In this document: positions 10,126 to 24,467 of the stretch, in pieces
Layout: every line of letters begins with the position of its first letter
Numbering within the stretch: position 1 is the stretch's first letter
DNA from: Kudoa neothunni
Taxonomy: Eukaryota; Cnidaria
Assembly (NCBI GenBank): GCA_964304625.1
Contig: OZ199840.1
Location: forward strand, 8,184,001-8,248,000
Direction: 5' to 3'
Length of the DNA stretch: 64,000 nucleotides
Translations under genes and position numbers: made by a program
The notes under the pieces: model-generated
What the model was told of the DNA's origin: nothing
Database searches by the model: none
Seen by the model: the letters and a program-made list of their open reading frames with translations, nothing else

Positions 10126-13100
10126 TCAAGCTTTAGCGTCCTTTTGCTTTTGCTGACGACGTCTGCGACCCCTTGAGCTCTAAACAACAATGCGTCGCGA
10201 TTACCAACCATTGTAACTTAATAAAAGGCGATACCTGCAAGATAGTTGAATAACTGCTACTGACTAATGAATAAGGCACAATTTCGGTGGGATTGAACGA
10301 AGGTTTAGTAGATTTGGAAGATTCACTTTGAGTGGTTGTAGAATCGTGCACTCGGAATCCTTTAAGGTCGATCTGATTGTAATAAATAAGATCAGTTAAA
10401 AATACACACGGCACCCAACTAGACACTCACTTTATCATAGAGTATAATGACTGCTTCTTTACATTTGACGGGAGCATTGAATAGAGTTCCATTGGAAATA
10501 CGTAACATAGTCAAACCAACATTCTAAATAATGTTTTGTTTAAAGATAATTGCTTGACTTGATAATGTATAAAACTATTAAAATTACATCGTAGAATCCT
10601 TGCAAAGTAACGACCACATCTCTACTGCGAGTGTTTGTCTCATACAACTTGATCAAAGAGAAAACAACGTTGTTTATTGTTGTGACAACAAGATGAATAT
10701 TGCTTGTGTGAGCATCCAGCAAAGGAAGATATAGGATACCTTCTTTGGTGGAGAAGTAAGGCAGAATTAGTGCGAGCGAATTTAGGAAAGTGTTCATCCA
10801 AAAATCTTTTTCCATTGATACAAAAGCTACAACAACATTAATTCACTTCAACATGCGAATGTGTATATGTAAATTTACTATCTGTTCCTTTTAAGTAAGA
10901 AAGCAAACTGTCTCCACCATGCACAGACCCTGCGGTGAGTTCAACAAATAAAGGCATAGTCTATTAAAATGCATATTTTAGAGTGATTTTGGGTACGAAA
11001 ATAACCAATATATTTTATGGCTACTGGCGCGGGAAAATTTAATGTCCAATTATATGCAATTTTTTTGCTTCATTTCTAACTTAGCTACTCTCGCTTTAAT
11101 GTCGCTTTAATATCGCATTTAGGTGATAATTTGTTAATAATTGTTTTATTATATTTAGAATTTTTCAATTAATGCAAAGAATTATCCGTTTTAACCCCTA
11201 CTGTGATCCACTTTGAAAAATTTATATTAATAAATTTTAAATTCTCCCAAATCCGAATAAATTAATTCAAAGTTAAACATGTAAACTCACATTAAATTTC
11301 GGAACATTTTTTAGTTTTTTATGTGTAAAGATGTACACTATTGTTTAGGGAATAAAAGTAGGAAAATGTTTTGAATTTTATTGTTCATATATGTGTGTAG
11401 GATTATATGAACGTATACACTTCCTGGATACTCTCTTAACAAATGGATTATATCAAGAAAGTAACAATAATTCCGCATTTGTTATAATAATATTTCTTCT
11501 TGAACTAATTATAATTAATTGTTTTAAGAACAAAATATAGGAGATAAATTTATATTTAGATTGGTAAAAATGTAAAATATAACATTATTTAAACATTACT
11601 TCAGCACCTTTTTAACTTTGACCAGCTGGAACTAATTTTGAAGCACTAACGATACAGGTCACATGGGTCTTCATCATATTTCAAGGTCTAGATTTAATTT
11701 TTTAATAGAAATTAATGATTTTAATATCTAACCGGCTTGTGTAAGATTTCTCAAAGGTTTTTATCGCTTATTATTATAATAATTTTTTATTTTTTTGGAG
11801 GTAAATATGTAAATCTTGAATAACATTTAACACCTTCAATACACGATAAACTACAATTGATCAACACTGCGTAATGTATCGGATCAATTTTCGTCAACGT
11901 CAAATCAATTTATTGAAATAAAATATTATTTCTTTCTTTGTAAAGTAATTATTTCAACTAATATTTATGGAAAAATATATCGAGAGAATATATTAATAAT
12001 CGGATATTAGTTGAAAAATTAAAACTGTTATTTTATAATTATGTTAAAAGAGTATTAAATTATAAATGATGTGTTTCATTTTGATAAATGGAACAAAGCG
12101 ATATTTGATATTTGTTTGAATTAGGAGAAAACGGCATTATGATTATGAGGTAGGGGAGATACCCCCATTGGGATCCGGGATCGGGGACAGGAAGGGTTGA
12201 TATCCTTCGAGAGTAAATTAGATTAATTTCATGTCAATTTGTTATTTTTTTAACTGCTATATATGAACGAATTTAAACAAATCTATAATCCAAATGAAAA
12301 ATTTCTTTAACATATATCGAGATATATTAATATCATTCCTTTGAAAAGGTTAAATTCTAGTGAAAAATTTATTAATTTTACAAATTTCATAATTATCTAG
12401 TAAAGCTTTTCTTTTCACATAATTGATAATTCGTAAAGAACGTAAGGAGAATTATCTGGTGATTAAAGGCCTCATTAATTAAATATTTTAAACGATGACA
12501 TTTAGTAAGGTTGAAAATTACTTGGAGAATAAAATTGAATACCAAAATATAAAAAATCGTTATCACGCGTGCGTTAAATAAAAACCTATCAGACTTAAAC
12601 GCCCTTATCTGATCATCAATAACCGCGCCAGTGTGGCCAAGCTAAACCTAGCAGATATTATACTCTCAAAGCATCAGTTCCACCATATTTTATATTTATA
12701 GCCTCTTGCAATATGGAAGACGAAGTGGAATTTTGAGAGCGTCGTAAACCATCCAGCAAGATTCCTTTGAATTCAAATATCATTCCAATCTGAACCAACA
12801 GCAGTATGACTTCATCAATACACTTCCATCGTTTATAAAATTCATCAAATTGGAAATTGGGATCAGACAGACCTCTGATTCCCGCGGCAATGTGAGATTC
12901 TAGTGGAATCATGAGTTTCTATGGGGATAAGGGTAAAGAATATGTAAAGAAAAATGAATTGTTACTTTAATTTCATCCATGGTTTCAACCACCATTTTCA
13001 TCAATCTATCGCATGTAGCACTTACTCCAAAAACACCCATGATAGACGCAAGTGCGATCATCTCTACAAAAAAATAAAAGTGAAAAATAAACCAAGTTCC

Positions 13101-16100
13101 ATACGAGCATGGCTGAACACTCTCATATAAAATAACCACATGGTTTACTTTTAATGGTCTTAATTAAGAGAAATTAAGATTAAAATTTGTGTAATTTAAA
13201 CGCTGCTAACTAATATAATTTAGAAAAATATGATATTGAATTTTTAAGGTTAGATTTCTTGGAGATCATTTTTATTCAACATTAATGACAACAAATATAA
13301 GTGTCTTTATAATCTAAGTCAATAGTTAAAATTTATAGATGACAGGGGAATATAAATAATATTGTTGGACAGTTCATTTGAGCTAATCGATAGAATTATT
13401 CATACGCATGTGATTTTATTTTACATTGGCATAAGATTCCAATGTATATAATGAAAAAATAATTTCATCGATATAATTAGATTTGAATTGGTTATCATGA
13501 AACTCAAAAGTATTTATTTAGGTCTATATTCACTGAGCACACATGCTCAATTAAATTGAATTTTAATAAGAAAATACACGCAGCGCACATATTCAGAAAA
13601 GTTGTTAATCTACAACTTTGATAGCCTTTCTCAAGTCAAATAATCGAATAAGAAAACAAGGGAGTGAGCGAAATAAAAAATGATGACGTACCTTGAACAT
13701 CAGTATACTCTTCGATGGGTAAAGGACTGGACACTTTGACTACAAAACATTTTCTCACGGGCGAAAACAACATTCCTTCGCTACGGCTTTTTTTACTCAG
13801 AATATTCTCTATATACCAATCGGAATAGATAGCGGTGAGAGTGATATTTTCATCGGAAATTTCAGTCATCAAACTTTCCGCCAAAAGGATACCAGCAAAA
13901 ATACGATTGAAATCACATTGAACTATTAATTTTACAATAAGAAGAGTGATAATTTTTGTTTCGGGCAGATAAAAATGACGACTTACGTAGATCACTCATC
14001 AGAGTTAAACCTTCATAGATAGATTTGAGCAACATAAGCACTGTACTGGGTTTTCGTATCTCATGCACACTTTCCAATCCATCCGGTGCTGGAAGATGAA
14101 TTTGTTTTACAGTCTTTATAAGACTTTCTTCAACATTAGGAGCCATCCACATAGCTACATTAAACACCAATCCACCCAAGGTAATCTGAGGGAAACATCC
14201 AACCGAATTAGCCATATTCAAAAACATGTCCAATTCAAATAGATCCTCTTCACTAATGAGAAAAAGATTCATAGCTCGGTTTTTGTGGCATTAACAACTG
14301 CACAATGACAAATTACCTTTGTGTTCCAAAATTGGTGATACGTTGAAGCAACTCATCCGAATAGCTGTGTGGCAATGGAAATACAAATCTCGCATTCTCC
14401 TGCACAGCAGGTGAATTGTTGATCCATATGAGTGACGTGGTGTAATCTCCCAAATTCATATATTGATACATCAGTGTTTGTAAAAGTGTGGAGAATGTGA
14501 CAAACAATTTTGTCGATATCGATTCCATATAGTTGGATACCATGGCAATGTGAAGTTCGTAAAACATTTGAATTTCTTGTGAGCCCACATAAGTGGACAT
14601 GGGATCAAAGTGTTGAAGAGAGGTGGGAATCGATAACAAATAATAAGACAACCCTGGTTCTACGTAAGCTTCACGAAAAACGGCTTCGATCAATTTATGG
14701 TGGAAACTACGAGTATCAAAAAATAAGATTATAATCTTGTATTTCACAGTTATATATTAATCAATAATTTGATTGTTTATTTAAAAATATAATTAACTGG
14801 ATAAATTGTAAATTAAGAGGGGATCATGTTTGATTACTCTTATTATTTTAAACAAAATTCAATAAGTTATGATATAAATTTGAAAATTTACAACACAACA
14901 GAGTCATGTGAGTTAAATCTATTTAATATAGGAATGATATATTAATTTGGAAAAAACACCCGTCCAATAAATGATTGATTATTTATTTAATTAATTAATT
15001 AATTAATTACACGATGGGGGTAATATCAAGATGACGTTGAAGAAAGCCGGTCACATCGTCAACAACAAGAGCGTGGAAAGCAAGGTTATTGAGAGTGGCA
15101 AGAGAATGGGTATATTTTGGAAGTGAGGAAACCGAGTTTTTGTCAATAACCTTTGCTTGAACACGAAGCCAGTCCACATACAATTTGAATACGCTCATGT
15201 CCTCTTTGATGCTTCCATACTCTAAAAATACAGTCAGCATCATCGATGTATAACGCCAATCAAGTAGACGCAACAATGCAAATATTAACATACCAACTGG
15301 TGGAAGATTTTCTAAAAATTTAATATTTTCTTCGAAGCACACTTTTTCATAAGTAGAAAATTTGCCATTCTAAATCAAGATTTATTGTTGATATTGACGA
15401 TGGAAATGGAAACTACTTCTGCAATATATTTCAATGCGTCTTTATCGTGCCCGACCAAAAATTGATGGAAATAATTATGTACAATAAATTTATAGTTGGT
15501 AAACAGGTCTAAAGTTTAATAACAATTTTTTCAACAAATGTACGTATCATATATTTACTTTTCAGTATGATAAGATAATGCAGGACTACACACAAATCTC
15601 TAAATAACAATAGTTCGAAATTAATAAAAGAATGAATGATGATACGGGTCGATAGGGACTTCCAGTTCCTTTTTTTTATTAACTCTGAAATTTTCCGGTA
15701 GCATCTGGACGGCGTAGAAGTTGAGTTCTGCCACTGCAGCCTTGTACAATGTCATCAGTTGGATAAACTAAAATCTCATTTCAAGAAGAGCAATCCAATT
15801 TTTGGAAATTGAAATTTTAAATAATTCGTCTACCCATTCTAAAATTTGAATTTCGTTCGAAATACTATTTTTTAAAATAATTTCTAAAAGTATGGCGAAA
15901 TTTCGTCGGCGCAAGCGGGGATATGGAAACATTTGAAAAATGAGCAATAGCGGGAATAAAAACTTTGTTATATTGAAAACAAAAGGATTATTCAACAAAA
16001 ACATAATATTGGAAGTGGTAAAGTAGGAAGTGCTACGGAAGATTAAGAACCCATCCCTCTGAAATTCGTAATATTGATAAAATCGGTTTCCATAACCATA

Positions 16101-18615
16101 TTATATCCTCTGATAAAAGTATTGAACTGAAATTAGAAAATTTATGTTTTTATTAAAATTTTTAAATGAGACAAATATTATTACTACGCTAACTTATTTT
16201 GATTTATAATTTTTTTAATTAAATACGTTACGCAAAGTCAAAAATATGTTTAAAATATGCGGAGAAAAATTTATGTGAAATTCCATGTTATGTTGTGTAA
16301 AATTATTCATTGACAACTTTTTTTAATTAAAAATAATGTATATTTTATTACTTTATTAGATTTTGATGTCAATAAAGTGTCTTTTTGATTAAATTTATAT
16401 CTATATTAATTTTATTTTTGTTAAATAAACTATCTAACAAATTTATTTCGTCGATTATAAACAATATGACTGGTATATAGGGATAGTAAAAAAATATAGT
16501 TAGGATGTGCGAACTAGATTTAAATCGAAAATTGCATGCCCTATTTATATTTAAATGAAACTCCTAATATTGTTCGAAATCCCGTTATTTAATAAAATTA
16601 CTGAGACGTCGAAAGTTTACGACATACAAAAGTTTATCCCAATTAAAACGAATTTCAATCCAACATCCATATCGACTTCATTGATATAAATATCAATTTT
16701 GTTTCGCAGGTGCGGATTTTGAGAAATAAATTTTACGATTTCACCCCTCTCAATACATACAAAGTTTATTAAATGACATTTAATCGCTAATCTCTAATAT
16801 TTAAGGCAGAATATAACTGAATAGACGTGGGGAGACAATGTTACAAAACAATAATAAGGACTTAAAATTAAATACTTTAGGCCCAAGAAGACCAGGTTGA
16901 TCTTGTATTAGAGGAACTGTTTCCATGAGGATATTTTTTATGTGTTGTCTTTTGTTACGATGGTTGATCATGCTAAATTATTGTTTTCATGCCCACTCTA
17001 GAACATAAAAAACTTACGTATTTCCAGGGCTGTTTTGATTATCATTCACAAATTTGATCAATTTAGATGTGCTAAATTGATAACAAACAATTAGAAACAA
17101 ATCAAATAAATTCAATGCAGAAATGGCGCAGTAATACGCATATTCAAATGGTCCAATTACCCTTTTACACTTTCCAACCAATTCACAAGATCACGCTTAG
17201 CTTCAACAAATTCATCTTTGTGCACTTGAACCACCTCGAAGCTGGTAAGAATAAGTGATAGAATTCGTTCTAACGAGCTTCCAATTGTCACAGCGCTCGG
17301 GCAAATAACGATACAAACTAACCACCAATTACCACAAACCAATCAATAAAACCTCGTACAATAAAACCATCTCAACAGTTCAAACCCAGAAACTAATTGA
17401 AGCATCGGCTACAATTAGCACATCAAATATCAAATAATCGATAACAATTTTAACAATAGTTAAATAGTTACATAGTTGCATAATGGAGGAATGGCCAATT
17501 CATGTGAATTGGAAAGGATACTATAAGTGAACCCAGCTTTCATCTAAATATCATTTGTCACAATGTTATGAGTGTGTGTATTCGCGTTATGTAGAATTAC
17601 CTGTTCAGCATCAATACATTTGAGTTGTAATTCGGATAGTATTGATTCACCAATGGCTTGTAGTTTCTACAAAAATGGATATATACATTCGAGTTGATTT
17701 TAAAACACGCAATCGAATAAACAAAATTCAAATACAGGAACAAAATTTTCAAAATCCTCAACCAATCTTCGGAATGGCTTATTGGAGTAATCAGTAATAA
17801 ATTGAGCAACTCCAAGGAAACTTGGTTCACTAAACACAATAAAAAAATACTACCGAATCAATTCGATAATTACGGTCTCTTATTGACCTCTTCGAAAGCA
17901 GCAGCATACAAACCAACAACTGATTTCACATCTTCAATTTTCGTGAAGAAAAAAAACGAACACACATAATTGGACACAAGTTCCAATATCATAAGCAAAA
18001 TATCATTGGATAATTTCTATTTGATAAGAATAAAAATAAGCATATGCAAAATATGTATTTAGAGATAAATATCTAAAAAAGCTACCAGCGTTATTGTATT
18101 TATTATTTGTCCAAGAGCTAACATAAGTGTGTTGATTAGCAACTAAAATTTAAATATAATCAAGAATTCGAATTCATCAACAACAACAACAACAACAATA
18201 TCTACCCTAAATTTACCCAAATACACAAAACCATTGTAATAGATATCCAATGATTGTAGTATTTCGGTAGGTTTTGGATCTACATCTTTATTTTTCATCT
18301 ACAAAAATTTTCGATGAACGTGGTTATTTTTCTGTTATAAATGTGGTATCAATCAAATACAGCAGAGTTTTGCAAAACCGGAAATTTTCTGCACACACTT
18401 TTGCATAATGCGTCCACTCCTTTATGCTTCATTATAGCTGGCCGGATCTATAAATGTACACATGTGTGTGTGAGAATGTTGACAAATTATCTGCCATAAC
18501 GATTGATTACTTTCTTGCACAGGTACATATCGTTTATGAGGGTTCTAGATGCCTGCACCATAACATACAATGTCTCACCAAATCTAGGTGATACATATTC
18601 CAGATTTAGAGACAT
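10126..18615 (-). CDS. NCKAP1: NCKAP1 / HEM / NAP1, WAVE regulatory complex subunit
   Basis: NCKAP1 holds the WAVE complex together with CYFIP and relays Rac signals to Arp2/3 actin nucleation. I place 26 exons: 18615-18511, 18447-18361, 18298-18206, 18142-18086, 18016-17874, 17829-17736, 17666-17601, 17543-17472, 17408-17360, 17317-17161, 17071-17018, 16972-16876, 16126-16051, 15767-15684, 15508-15417, 15369-15011, 14706-14317, 14252-13987, 13922-13692, 13063-12966, 12918-12664, 10960-10879, 10826-10588, 10523-10431, 10372-10235, 10179-10126. The total is about 1,175 aa (human 1,128). Landmarks against human: DQPGLLGPK (identical), EDIIWLW for DEIIWLL, KPAIMKHKGVDALC...RKFPVL for KPSYLIDKNLESAV...RKFPAV, VDWLRVQAK for LDWFRLQAY, LTAIYSDWYIENIL for ITSLYTNWYLETLL, and PYSLVSSSYSTIL at the end for PYVLLRNAYHAVY. 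The joins 16876/16126 and 15684/15508 do not fit in phase, so an exon or boundary is missed there. Four introns are unusually long. The short basic tail (RGRRRRQQKQK) is its own exon. Confidence 0.9.
10961..12663 (-). other. 1.7-kb NCKAP1 intron
   Basis: The exons on either side join in phase 0 to a continuous match with human NCKAP1, so nothing coding seems to be missing. It is about 30 times longer than the usual intron here. It contains GC-containing stretches such as 12145-12200 (GGGGAGATACCCCC, GGATCCGGGATCGGGG), but I recognise no element or RNA gene in it. Confidence 0.6.
14990..15009. repeat. AATT tetranucleotide run at an NCKAP1 splice donor
   Basis: A run of (TTAA)n directly follows the GT donor of the exon ending at 15011, so on the coding strand the intron begins GTAATTAATTAATTAATTAA. 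Confidence 0.85.
18179..18198. repeat. CAA trinucleotide repeat inside an NCKAP1 intron
   Basis: Six to seven CAA triplets inside the 63-bp intron 18143-18205; read on the gene strand it is a GTT run. Confidence 0.85.
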
Positions 18616-21600
18616 GTTTATTGTGCGAGAGAATAGATTTTTTCACTAGCGATTGACTTAGTTGAAAATTAGTATTAGAATCTAATACGACCAACCTGAT
18701 AATTCTTTAAGTGCTTGCGCATATGCTACTTAAAGATTAACGTTGTTTGGTTGATGAGATGGGTTTGTGTGTGAGTACCCTCATCCCTTAGCGAGTCACC
18801 TGCCCTACTGTATACACCGCTTTTCCATATATCAGCCTCTGTGATGGTTGGGAACTGTTGTAAAATGTTTTACACGCGGTTATCAATCAATTTATTGCAT
18901 TCAATCAATTATTATATTATGTACTGGTAATAACCATAATCACCACTATCAATAGCTGTCGTTGGTCAACTGAAATAATTTTAATCCATATTATCACGTC
19001 AATAATAATCCATTATATTTTAAATTGATATTTTGTACTAAAAAAATGTGTTACCATGCTATAGACAAGCATGAGAAATGAAAAGACGATCGTAAGTTTA
19101 ACCTCATAATTAACACAATTGGATTCTACAAGTTCAATAATGTAATCGAAATCTGATTAGTCCACTATGTAAATAACAAACGGGGCCCTATTCTTAGTAA
19201 CCAATAGGATTAATCCTTCGAGTGGATAGATCCAAGAGGATTATCAATATCGGATTAATGTTTACGTTGATTTCTATCAAATTGTAAATAATTGTTTTCA
19301 ACTATCTTAGGGTTTTTTGCGATAATTTTTTTGCGTTTTAAAATTTGAATCCCCGAATTGTAATCAATTCAAACAAACATTGCACTTTCGTGTATTCGCT
19401 CGGGTTCGTGTTTTCACGAATTAAATACCATGCCCAAGTTTTGGCACAAAACACAACGAAATTTATTTTAAATACAAATTTCAGGCACGAATCGCTAATG
19501 AAATCATATCCATGGGTTTCGTAGGGGAGGTTTAATTTTTGAGATATATCGAAATTGTGTCTCCGTAAATTTTATTTTTATATTAGTAATAAACTGATCC
19601 TTAAGAAAACAATAACATAGATTTTACGCTATTTACACTACGAAATTGTATTTTTAATAATTTTTCTCAATCAGAATTATATATTATGCTCAAATCGATC
19701 CAGTTGATTCTAGAACGTATAAATTTATTATCACCATTTCTAAAAATCGTGAACGTGATGAAAAATGTAATGCGTGATGTCGACAGATTTAAACCTCAAA
19801 ATAATGGGATTTCCTATGAATAGAAACTTCTAATGCTGGTTACTACATAATTAATTTTATAATTTGATGGGAGCATGATTATTATGAGTTCGTCTTTCAA
19901 AAAATGTTTTTAATATGTGTTTATTTTATTTAAAACCACAAAAATATAGCTTAACGATCTATTGCATTTCATACAAATAATAAAGTTGAATTGGGAGAGT
20001 TTTCCTCCATCTTTGGTAAATATGGATTGAAAATTCTCTCATAATTTGATCTTACTGCTAGACATCTTCCACAAGTAGAGAGCACCATTATCTAAACTTT
20101 TTTCACATCGTTAATATTCGAGGAATTCATCTCGAATATAGGTTTAAAAATAGGAGTGTCGAGACTATTGAATATTCGAAATCGAAAATACTTACATTGA
20201 GAAATCTCTTAAAACAACTCCAAAAATACGCTAATCCATTAAATTAACCTATTTAAGTTTATATACGTATTTTTTACTTACGCAATAAAATAGTTTTTTG
20301 TAAAAATATTAAATCAGATCAAATATAAATTTCTACAATCCATAAGTATCCCAAAAAATTAGGACAACTATATGAAGTTTACCATGCAACATTGTAGTTT
20401 AATGCCAGTTTTATTCCACTTTTTTTTTCTTTAATTCAGCTTTTTATAAAAGAAGAATTGAAAAATTAATTGATAATAAATTTTTTTACATATTTGCATT
20501 GAAGCGAGATTAAAAAGCTGATCATTTGGTTACTATAAAAATTTGATGATAAAAGGATTTTAATTCCTTTTAATGCAAATAAATTGTCACCTAAAAAATA
20601 TATAAACTAAAAAATGAATGGATTGATTAATTAATTAATTAATTGGAATTGTTTTGTAAAGAGTTGATAGTAGATATATAAGTAATGACATAGAAGATAA
20701 TTTTTTATTATTAAATGTGTGAAAAGCTTACTTAAATGGCCGAATCATATAATTTTGAAAACTAAACATTATTAAAAAATTTATTAAGACATATAATTAA
20801 TTTAGAAGTTAATGGAGGAATAATAGAGTGAGTTTTCATTGGTTTTCCGAAACTTAACGAAGATTTTACTAGTGCCGATGATGTATTCGGGATTTGGCGG
20901 CAAAATTCTAAGTTATAACAATTAGTCGAATCCTTGCTTTAGTTATTCATCTATTTAATTATGAGCAATCGCTTATGACTAGGTAAAAATAACGTTCAAA
21001 AGGCCGTTTTTATATTCTCAATCCAACTTTATTACTTGATCAAGAACGCAATTACTTCAATTTTAACAAACACCTACTAACTAAATTAACTAACTTAAAT
21101 GGTTATCATATATTTTTAAGAAATCTAATTAAAATATTTACTATAAACAAAGTACAGTTATAGCAAATGAAATTCCAAGCGTTAGTTCAACTCTGTAAAT
21201 TCATACATATACCCTCAATAGAGCAACCAAAAAGTCCCATTTTAAGGAAAAAGTATCTCGATACCCCATTTTTTAAAGGATTAATTTCAAACTGTCATGG
21301 TGGCACAAACACGAACGAAAGTACATTGTCTGAATTCAAGTAGTCTAATTCTTAATTAATTCCGAAGATGTGCGAAATCTTGTAATTTCCAATTTAATGT
21401 AATATATTACAACTGACATTTTTTTAATCTATAAAAAACATGTAAATAATTTATGGCTTGTTAAGCTTGCTGTAGCAGACTTAAATGAGGATAACTTCCA
21501 ATATTTATGTCCGCGCTCGGGGCGAAAGAACACAATCAATGAAAGTCGATGATAAATTTAAAAACAGTTGTAACCTCGTTATTAATTTAAATAATCTGAT

Positions 21601-22480
21601 TAATTCAATTTCAAAATATTTTTCTGAAAATGATATTAGAAACGTACTCTGATGTTTCATTTGTGACATTTCTGTATTGTCCTTTGAAAGCCCCATGCAT
21701 TGCCTCAATTTGGTTAAGGTGGATACTTTCGCTTAAGACAATTTTGTGGTTGAAAGTCAGATTTTAATGGATTAACCCCAAATCCTTCAGACAGCTATAT
21801 CTAAGCAAAAAAATCATCCCAGATTATCTTCATCTCCCCAACATGCTCTAGTATAATTTTCTTGAGAACATCCCTGTTGCTGTATTAGAATATTTTAACG
21901 AGGAAATCCTCATCTATGTCAATCCAATAAATGATCTAATATTGTTGATTTTTAATATATGCCCAACTTTGTATTTTCTATTGTTGATCGCGATCTCATC
22001 AATTTAGGTTATTTTTCGGGGTTCTCCAATTTTTTTGAAACCCTCGTCCAATTTCAAGACCATCAAATCATACAAGATTTTGTTCCACCCATCAATAATA
22101 GATGGGGACGAAAATGAAATTTTTCTTTTGATAGAGTCGAGTTGATATTTATTATTTTACGTTGAAAATCATAAATAGAAATAATTTCCATATGGGAAAT
22201 TTTGACAATTCGAAAACGATTCTAATTATAATTGAAATGTGTTTTTTATACACTATACACTTATTTCGGTATCCATCATTGATGCCACCTTTTAATAATA
22301 GTGCGGAATTTCCCCACAAGGACATAAGGGCTTTTGGAAAACTTATTTAATCCTCATACGAACTTGGGTTTTTTGGATCCCAAGTTTTCATGTTACGTGA
22401 GTTGAAAAATAAATCTTACAAAATGTCATAGAAATTGTAAGAAACTTCTACCCACAGAATTTCGAGGAAAAGGTGATTCA
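18616..22480. other. Intergenic region upstream of NCKAP1
   Basis: AT-rich, no gene recognised. Near 18,700 there is an imperfect inverted repeat around CCAACCTGATAATTCTTTAAG / CTTAAAGATTAACGTTGTTTGG, just upstream of the NCKAP1 start. Near 19,180 a GGGGCCCTATTC...GGATTAATCC stretch resembles a transposon edge, but no partner end was found. Confidence 0.4.
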
Positions 22481-23212
22481 ATGGGCAACTTAATCTTCCG
22501 AAAGTCAATTCGGCGGGCTAATATAACACGTCGTACAAGTTCGTTGGATGTTAACGTCAATCGTGATGGTTGTTGTATGTTTATTATGCAAATTATCAGG
22601 TCTTTAATCGACTTTAAGCGTTAAAAATCAAATAACGCAATATTCATTTTGTTTCTATCGAACCATTATTAGTTGACGTTCAAAGGAAAAGAGAGTAATA
22701 AGACACCTGATTCATATTGTTCCTAAGAAACCGAAATAATTGAATCAAACTTGAAGAAAATATTCTGTAAATTTTTCCCCCATGCCAAAACGACAAAAAT
22801 CGAACACTCGATGACTCGAAGCATAAGTTGTGAAAGCTATCCTGGTCGATTTCATTCTACGAATAAGTATAACCCTCCCGAGACTCCATTTTTTCGTAAA
22901 TCTGTGCTTCTTCCTATCAGAACTCTAAATTCTGATTTACAAGTTAGTGTAATCTCCTATAATTGTGCGAATTTTGTTTATGTGAATTTTTGTAAAAACG
23001 AAACGGTATATATTCTGGTAAAAAATGTGTTCAATGGGTCGTCGCTTTATTAACTCGCCAAAAAAGTCATTTTTAAGCGTAATGTCAAATATTATCTTAT
23101 TATACAGCAATAAAGTAATTATAATGGTACGAATAAATAAAAAATATAAGGATAACGTTGCTTTTATTTTCCTCATGTTGTGTAAAAGGATTCCGATGGT
23201 GTCAAAGGATAG
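22481..23212 (+). CDS. Doubtful small multi-exon gene, function unknown
   Basis: A frame from 22481 reads MGNLIFRKSIRRANITRRTS then SLDVNVNRDG up to a possible GTTGTT donor at 22569. A second open stretch (to 22942, before GTTAGT) reads SISCESYPGRF...YNPPETPFFRKSVLLPIRTL. A possible last exon at 23189-23212 follows a TGTAAAAG acceptor. The acceptor of the second exon was not found, and the phases of exons one and two do not obviously agree. The MGN start could be N-myristoylated. No family recognised; it may not be a gene. Confidence 0.2.
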
Positions 23213-24467
23213 TTTCGGGGATTCACATTAATACTTACCAAAACGTTCTAATTTTTAATAATAAATGACGATATCATATTATTGATATATTTTATAATAT
23301 TCGTTTATTAAAATATGTCGCTTCAATGTGTCCTAGAACGCCTATACATATTTTCTTTCTACATGCAGTATAATCGTAATGGATTAAAAGATGCAATTTC
23401 AATTAGGATTTTGAAGTATTAATTCATCCAATGAATCATTTTTTTCTGGAAATTCTGTCGATAAAAGCTTCTTCAAATTTTTATGACATTTTAAATATTT
23501 TTTTATTAACCATTGAAAAATAAAAGTTTGAGGCCAAAAAAAGCGCCTGGTTCGTTAAAGTGTAATCGTTCTTTTGTACCTTAGAGGGTTAAATAAAAAA
23601 GTATTAACAAGTAAATTATATTTCTCCTGTGAGTGGGCTTATTTATCACCGAAAAATCTCTCAAAACCTTAAAAATATACTAATACCCCATTTAAGCATG
23701 ATTTGGAAGGTTTAGCTAGTAAATATTATTTATTAAATTCATTTTATTTACATATTAATATAATATTAACAAGATGTGTCTTTTTGAATCATACAAATTT
23801 AATCTACCGCCTGTAGTTTTTAAAATCGTTGATTACATCTGTCCCCTATGAAAAGAGAACTCCTACAACAATTAAATATAGCATATCTAGAAAGATTATT
23901 TTAATTTATACTCCATAAATGGTGTTTTTTTTTAATTAAAGTGTTCATGGCGCAGGCGTATATAATATTTAAGTTTACATCAGTAAGAACAAAAAACAAC
24001 AGCTTTCCGTAAATCACAACTACTACAACCTAATGATATATGAAAGAGGAATGAAATTATGCATTCTATATCTCAAGAGTTTACCATGGTAGCTCCATAT
24101 TTGTTGAAGTTTCCTAGGATTCCCTTTGGTTAGGTTGAAACGCCACGAGTCACAAGCCTACGATAAGATCAGCGTAATTTATGAGTAGATTTTGTGTAAT
24201 TTGGATTTACTCTGGCAGTTTATTAATAATAAAATTTTAAATGTCATGTTTAAATTTTAATAATCGTGATTTTTATTTAATGGATAAATATAATTTCAAT
24301 CCGCATCCACTCTCATTTAGTTAAGGTATTATTATTTAAAAAAGTAAAATTAATTTGCTCGAAATATAAAATAATATTTAGTTTAAAATTAAAAATCATA
24401 TATTATTGCCTTTTGCGATATAAAATCATCATTCAAAAGTTTCTAACGCCTCTTAGACATAAAAAAA
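23213..24467. other. Intergenic region with a solo piggyBac-like end
   Basis: No gene seen. TTAGAGGGTTAA at 23583-23594 matches the right ends of the piggyBac MITE and of the element ending at 34473. The sequence beginning TTAACC at 23507 could be the other edge of a fragment of about 90 bp, but the two edges match poorly. Confidence 0.35.

Noticed and set aside
15768-16004. Minus-strand open frame with PRLRRRNFAILLEIILKNS inside NCKAP1
   Set aside because: At first it looked like the human SMHRERRKFLRSAL segment, but that segment is coded by the exon 16972-16876 ending DQPGLLGPK. The frame lies in the intron between 16051 and 15767.
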